From: Bacteroidales bacterium
Lineage (GTDB): Bacteria; Bacteroidota; Bacteroidia; Bacteroidales; JAAUTT01
DNA length: 8,846 nucleotides
Assembly: GCA_012031335.1 (NCBI GenBank)
Contig: JAAUTT010000133.1
Coordinates: forward strand, 1 to 8,846
Direction: 5' to 3'
The notes beneath the pieces are model-generated. The model was not told the origin of the DNA and searched no databases. It was given only the letters and a program-made list of their open reading frames with translations. Positions 7,661 through 8,846 of the stretch are shown here, one piece after another. Position 1 is the first letter of the stretch. Each line of letters opens with the position of its first letter. Both the position numbers and the translations under genes were made by a program.

Positions 7661-7732
7661 ACAAATATAAGTAAAAAATCGCAAATCTCATTTGGGTAGT
7701 TTCGGGTGAGTCTGGATTAATACGTTTTGTTA

Positions 7733-7936
7733 TCAATCGGTAAGATGTTGCTTGATTAGGTCAACAGAGATGCCGGTAAATTCTGCAAAATCTTCAATGC
7801 TCACAAACTGGTGTTTTTCCTTTGCTTTGCATAGCCTGATTTTCTTAAACAGTTCCCGGCTCGATTTCTCGCTCTTTCCTGTTAACCTCTGAACATCTTT
7901 GGGATAGATTACTATTCTTCCAGATGTATTGCTCAC
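7733..7936 (-). CDS. Small conserved Bacteroidetes protein of unknown function
   Basis: 67 residues if GTG at 7936 is the start; a TTG at 7948 would give 71. There is no ATG in the frame and a stop lies just upstream of the TTG. The GTG is favoured because an exact -7 box on this strand (TACTTTTG, 7964-7957) would otherwise leave almost no leader. The sequence follows a pattern I recall from many short Bacteroidetes proteins: IVIYPKDVQRLTGKSEKSS, then a basic helix ELFKKIRLCKAKEKHQFVS and a second helical unit IEDFAEFTGISVDLIKQHL. It is mostly helical, basic in the middle and has no signal or membrane segment. A DNA-binding or adaptor role is only a guess. Divergent from the DUF4248 gene. Confidence 0.7.
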   Translation of the reverse strand: MSNTSGRIVIYPKDVQRLTGKSEKSSRELFKKIRLCKAKEKHQFVSIEDFAEFTGISVDLIKQHLTD

Positions 7937-7956
7937 TTTAAAGAACAAGGTTTACC

Positions 7957-7964
7957 CAAAAGTA
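7957..7964 (-). promoter_or_regulatory. Bacteroidetes -7 box for the small protein gene
   Basis: Read on the minus strand this is TACTTTTG, an exact match to TAnnTTTG, 20 bases upstream of the GTG start at 7936. No clear TTTG at the -33 position was found, so the promoter call is tentative. Confidence 0.4.
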
Positions 7965-7992
7965 CACATTTATTCCTTGAAACGATAAAAAC

Positions 7993-8028
7993 TGGTAAAA
8001 TTTGGTTGAAAGGAGTAAGCATTTACCA
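7993..8028. repeat. Inverted repeat in the divergent promoter region
   Basis: TGGTAAA (7993-7999) and TTTACCA (8022-8028) form a perfect 7-base inverted repeat with a 22-base spacer, placed between the divergent small protein and DUF4248 genes. It may be an operator for one of these genes, but a repeat this short can occur by chance in AT-rich DNA. Confidence 0.3.
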
Positions 8029-8075
8029 AGTGCTTTGAATATGAGTTTTGTGTGACTAATTTTCCAGAAAAAATT

Positions 8076-8300
8076 ATGGAAAAAAGGTTTGAAACCAGAA
8101 CTTTCGGGTTCGGAGAACTCGCTCAATTATATTTTCCTCATGTTACTAAAGAATCAGCTTCACGTATGTTTAGCCAGTGGATTCATAAATGTCCTTCACT
8201 TTTGCAAAAACTCTCAGAAATTAACTGGAAAAGAAGGTCAAAATATTTTACTCCGAAACAAGTGAAAGTTCTAATAGAACACTTTGACCCTCCATTCTAA
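8076..8300 (+). CDS. DUF4248 domain-containing protein
   Basis: 74 residues from ATG at 8076, which follows an A-rich stretch. An in-frame GTG at 8052 would add eight residues but is less likely. The protein shows the DUF4248 pattern: an N-terminal T-(F/Y)-G-x-GELAxLYFP segment (FGFGELAQLYFPHV), then SASRMFSQWIHKCPSLLQKL and the end YFTPKQVKVLIEHF. These are small Bacteroidales proteins of unknown biochemical function, compact and helical with a winged-helix-like look, and without signal peptide. They often sit beside short DNA-associated genes. Here it is divergent from another small helical protein with which it may share regulation. Confidence 0.85.
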   Translation: MEKRFETRTFGFGELAQLYFPHVTKESASRMFSQWIHKCPSLLQKLSEINWKRRSKYFTPKQVKVLIEHFDPPF

Positions 8301-8349
8301 ATTATTACGTTTTTTACTACGAAAGTAATAGAATTCAATTGTGAAATAT

Positions 8350-8556
8350 TTATTTACCTATCATTACTTCAGTTGATTTCACTATTGCAAACACTTGATC
8401 GCCAACTTTCAATTTCATGTCTTCTACACTATCAACTGTAATAACAGAGTTAACAATTGTTCCATCAGTTATTTCTATTGCAATTTTTGCCATTACACTA
8501 CCAAGTTTAATGTCCTTGATTTTTCCTTTGATTTTGTTACGTGCGCTAATTTCCAT
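8350..8556 (-). CDS. Mop/TOBE-domain molybdate-binding protein (molbindin)
   Basis: Intact, 68 residues, exactly the size of single-domain Mop proteins, which assemble into hexamers and bind molybdate or tungstate in the cytosol for storage or homeostasis. Diagnostic segments are MEISARNKIKGKIKDIKLG at the N-terminus, AKIAIEITDGTIVNSVITVDS in the middle, and the closing VGDQVFAIVKSTEVMIG. The gene starts 18 bases after the upstream TrmO-like gene on the same strand, so they are probably one operon, and converges on the DUF4248 gene across a 49-base gap. A transporter ATPase is excluded by size. Confidence 0.92.
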   Translation of the reverse strand: MEISARNKIKGKIKDIKLGSVMAKIAIEITDGTIVNSVITVDSVEDMKLKVGDQVFAIVKSTEVMIGK

Positions 8557-8574
8557 GATTTTAAATTTAAGTCA

Positions 8575-8846
8575 TTATGATTTGAAGCGTTCATCCGAAC
8601 GCAGTTGTTCTAATGGTAAATCTTTATTTTTTTCAAGCCATCCAATTTTGACATTTTCCCGGTTGTCGTACCTGGGATAGAAAGGTTTAATATCAATTAG
8701 GGGAGTTCCATCAAGCATATCAACTTGCTCAATATGTATTATATTATTATCAATGTCAATAAGTTTAACTGTTGAAATTCCTATCGCGTTTGGCCTTTTG
8801 GGGGCTTTACAGGAAAATATACCCCTTTTTTCGGTATCCATAAATG
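8575..8846 (-). CDS. trmO: TrmO/TsaA-family protein, C-terminal part (runs off the window)
   Basis: About 90 C-terminal codons are present. The open frame continues beyond the ATG at 8841 to the window edge, so that Met is internal and the N-terminal part is missing. TrmO uses S-adenosylmethionine to N6-methylate the t6A37 base of threonine tRNAs. The family signature is clear: RGIFSCKAPKRPNAIGIST (the RxPxRPNxIG loop) and QVDMLDGTPLIDIKPFYPRYD. The short end (KIGWLEKNKDLPLEQL...) fits the minimal form without a long C-terminal extension. Proximity to a molybdate-binding gene suggests it may be one of the TsaA-domain proteins found in molybdenum gene clusters rather than the housekeeping tRNA enzyme, so the symbol is provisional. 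Confidence 0.85.
   Translation of the reverse strand, partial: FMDTEKRGIFSCKAPKRPNAIGISTVKLIDIDNNIIHIEQVDMLDGTPLIDIKPFYPRYDNRENVKIGWLEKNKDLPLEQLRSDERFKS

Noticed and set aside
8301..8349. Possible shared terminator between the convergent DUF4248 and Mop genes (TATTAC...GTAATA).
   Set aside because: The stem has only about six AT-rich pairs with a long loop and no suitable T run after it on either strand.
1..8846. CRISPR arrays, intact insertion sequences, tRNA or rRNA genes.
   Set aside because: I found no regularly spaced repeats, no transposase frame, and no cloverleaf or rRNA-like sequence on either strand.

Overview
The window looks like a piece of a Bacteroidales-type Bacteroidota chromosome. 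The DNA is AT-rich. It holds the end of a SusD-like gene followed by a GH8 glycanase, a DUF4248 gene, and several matches to the Bacteroidetes -7 promoter box (TAnnTTTG). Shine-Dalgarno sequences are largely absent. Assignments rest on recognised family motifs, not on a database search.

Layout. (1) 1-2176, plus strand: the 3' part of a SusD/RagB-family gene, a rho-independent terminator, then a GH8 gene closely resembling reducing-end xylose-releasing exo-oligoxylanases. This is the end of a polysaccharide (probably xylan) utilisation locus. (2) 2177-2677: about 500 bases with no convincing gene. (3) 2678-6248, minus strand: five co-directional genes. In transcription order they are an exported alpha/beta hydrolase of the YcjY/dienelactone-hydrolase type, a cytosolic cupin, a hexapeptide O-acetyltransferase, an exported carboxymuconolactone decarboxylase-family protein and a cupin lipoprotein. 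An intact AraC-type regulator (6461-7366, plus) is divergent from them and is the likely controller. (4) 7480-7660: a perfect terminator hairpin and, on the minus strand, a candidate structured small RNA with its own -7 box. (5) 7733-8300: a divergent pair of small genes, a 67-71 aa helical protein of unknown function and a DUF4248 protein. (6) 8350-8846, minus strand: a Mop/TOBE molybdate-binding protein and the C-terminal part of a TrmO/TsaA-family protein that runs off the window.

The most striking property is damage to reading frames. Five larger genes (SusD-like, GH8, cupin lipoprotein, CMD-family protein, alpha/beta hydrolase) each carry one to three apparent single-base insertions or deletions, several in homopolymers. 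In each case conserved family sequence resumes in another frame right after the lesion. Three larger genes (acetyltransferase, cytosolic cupin, AraC) and the small genes are intact. I read this mainly as uncorrected sequencing or assembly error, with recent pseudogenisation as the alternative. Coordinates below give the reconstructed gene spans.

How the genes may work together: the SusD/GH8 pair captures and trims a xylan-like glycan at the cell surface or in the periplasm. The AraC-controlled cluster puts two cupins, a CMD-fold protein and a hydrolase on both sides of the inner membrane. Such sets recur in Bacteroidetes and look like processing or detoxification of a small aromatic or carbonyl compound, but the substrate is not visible in the sequence.
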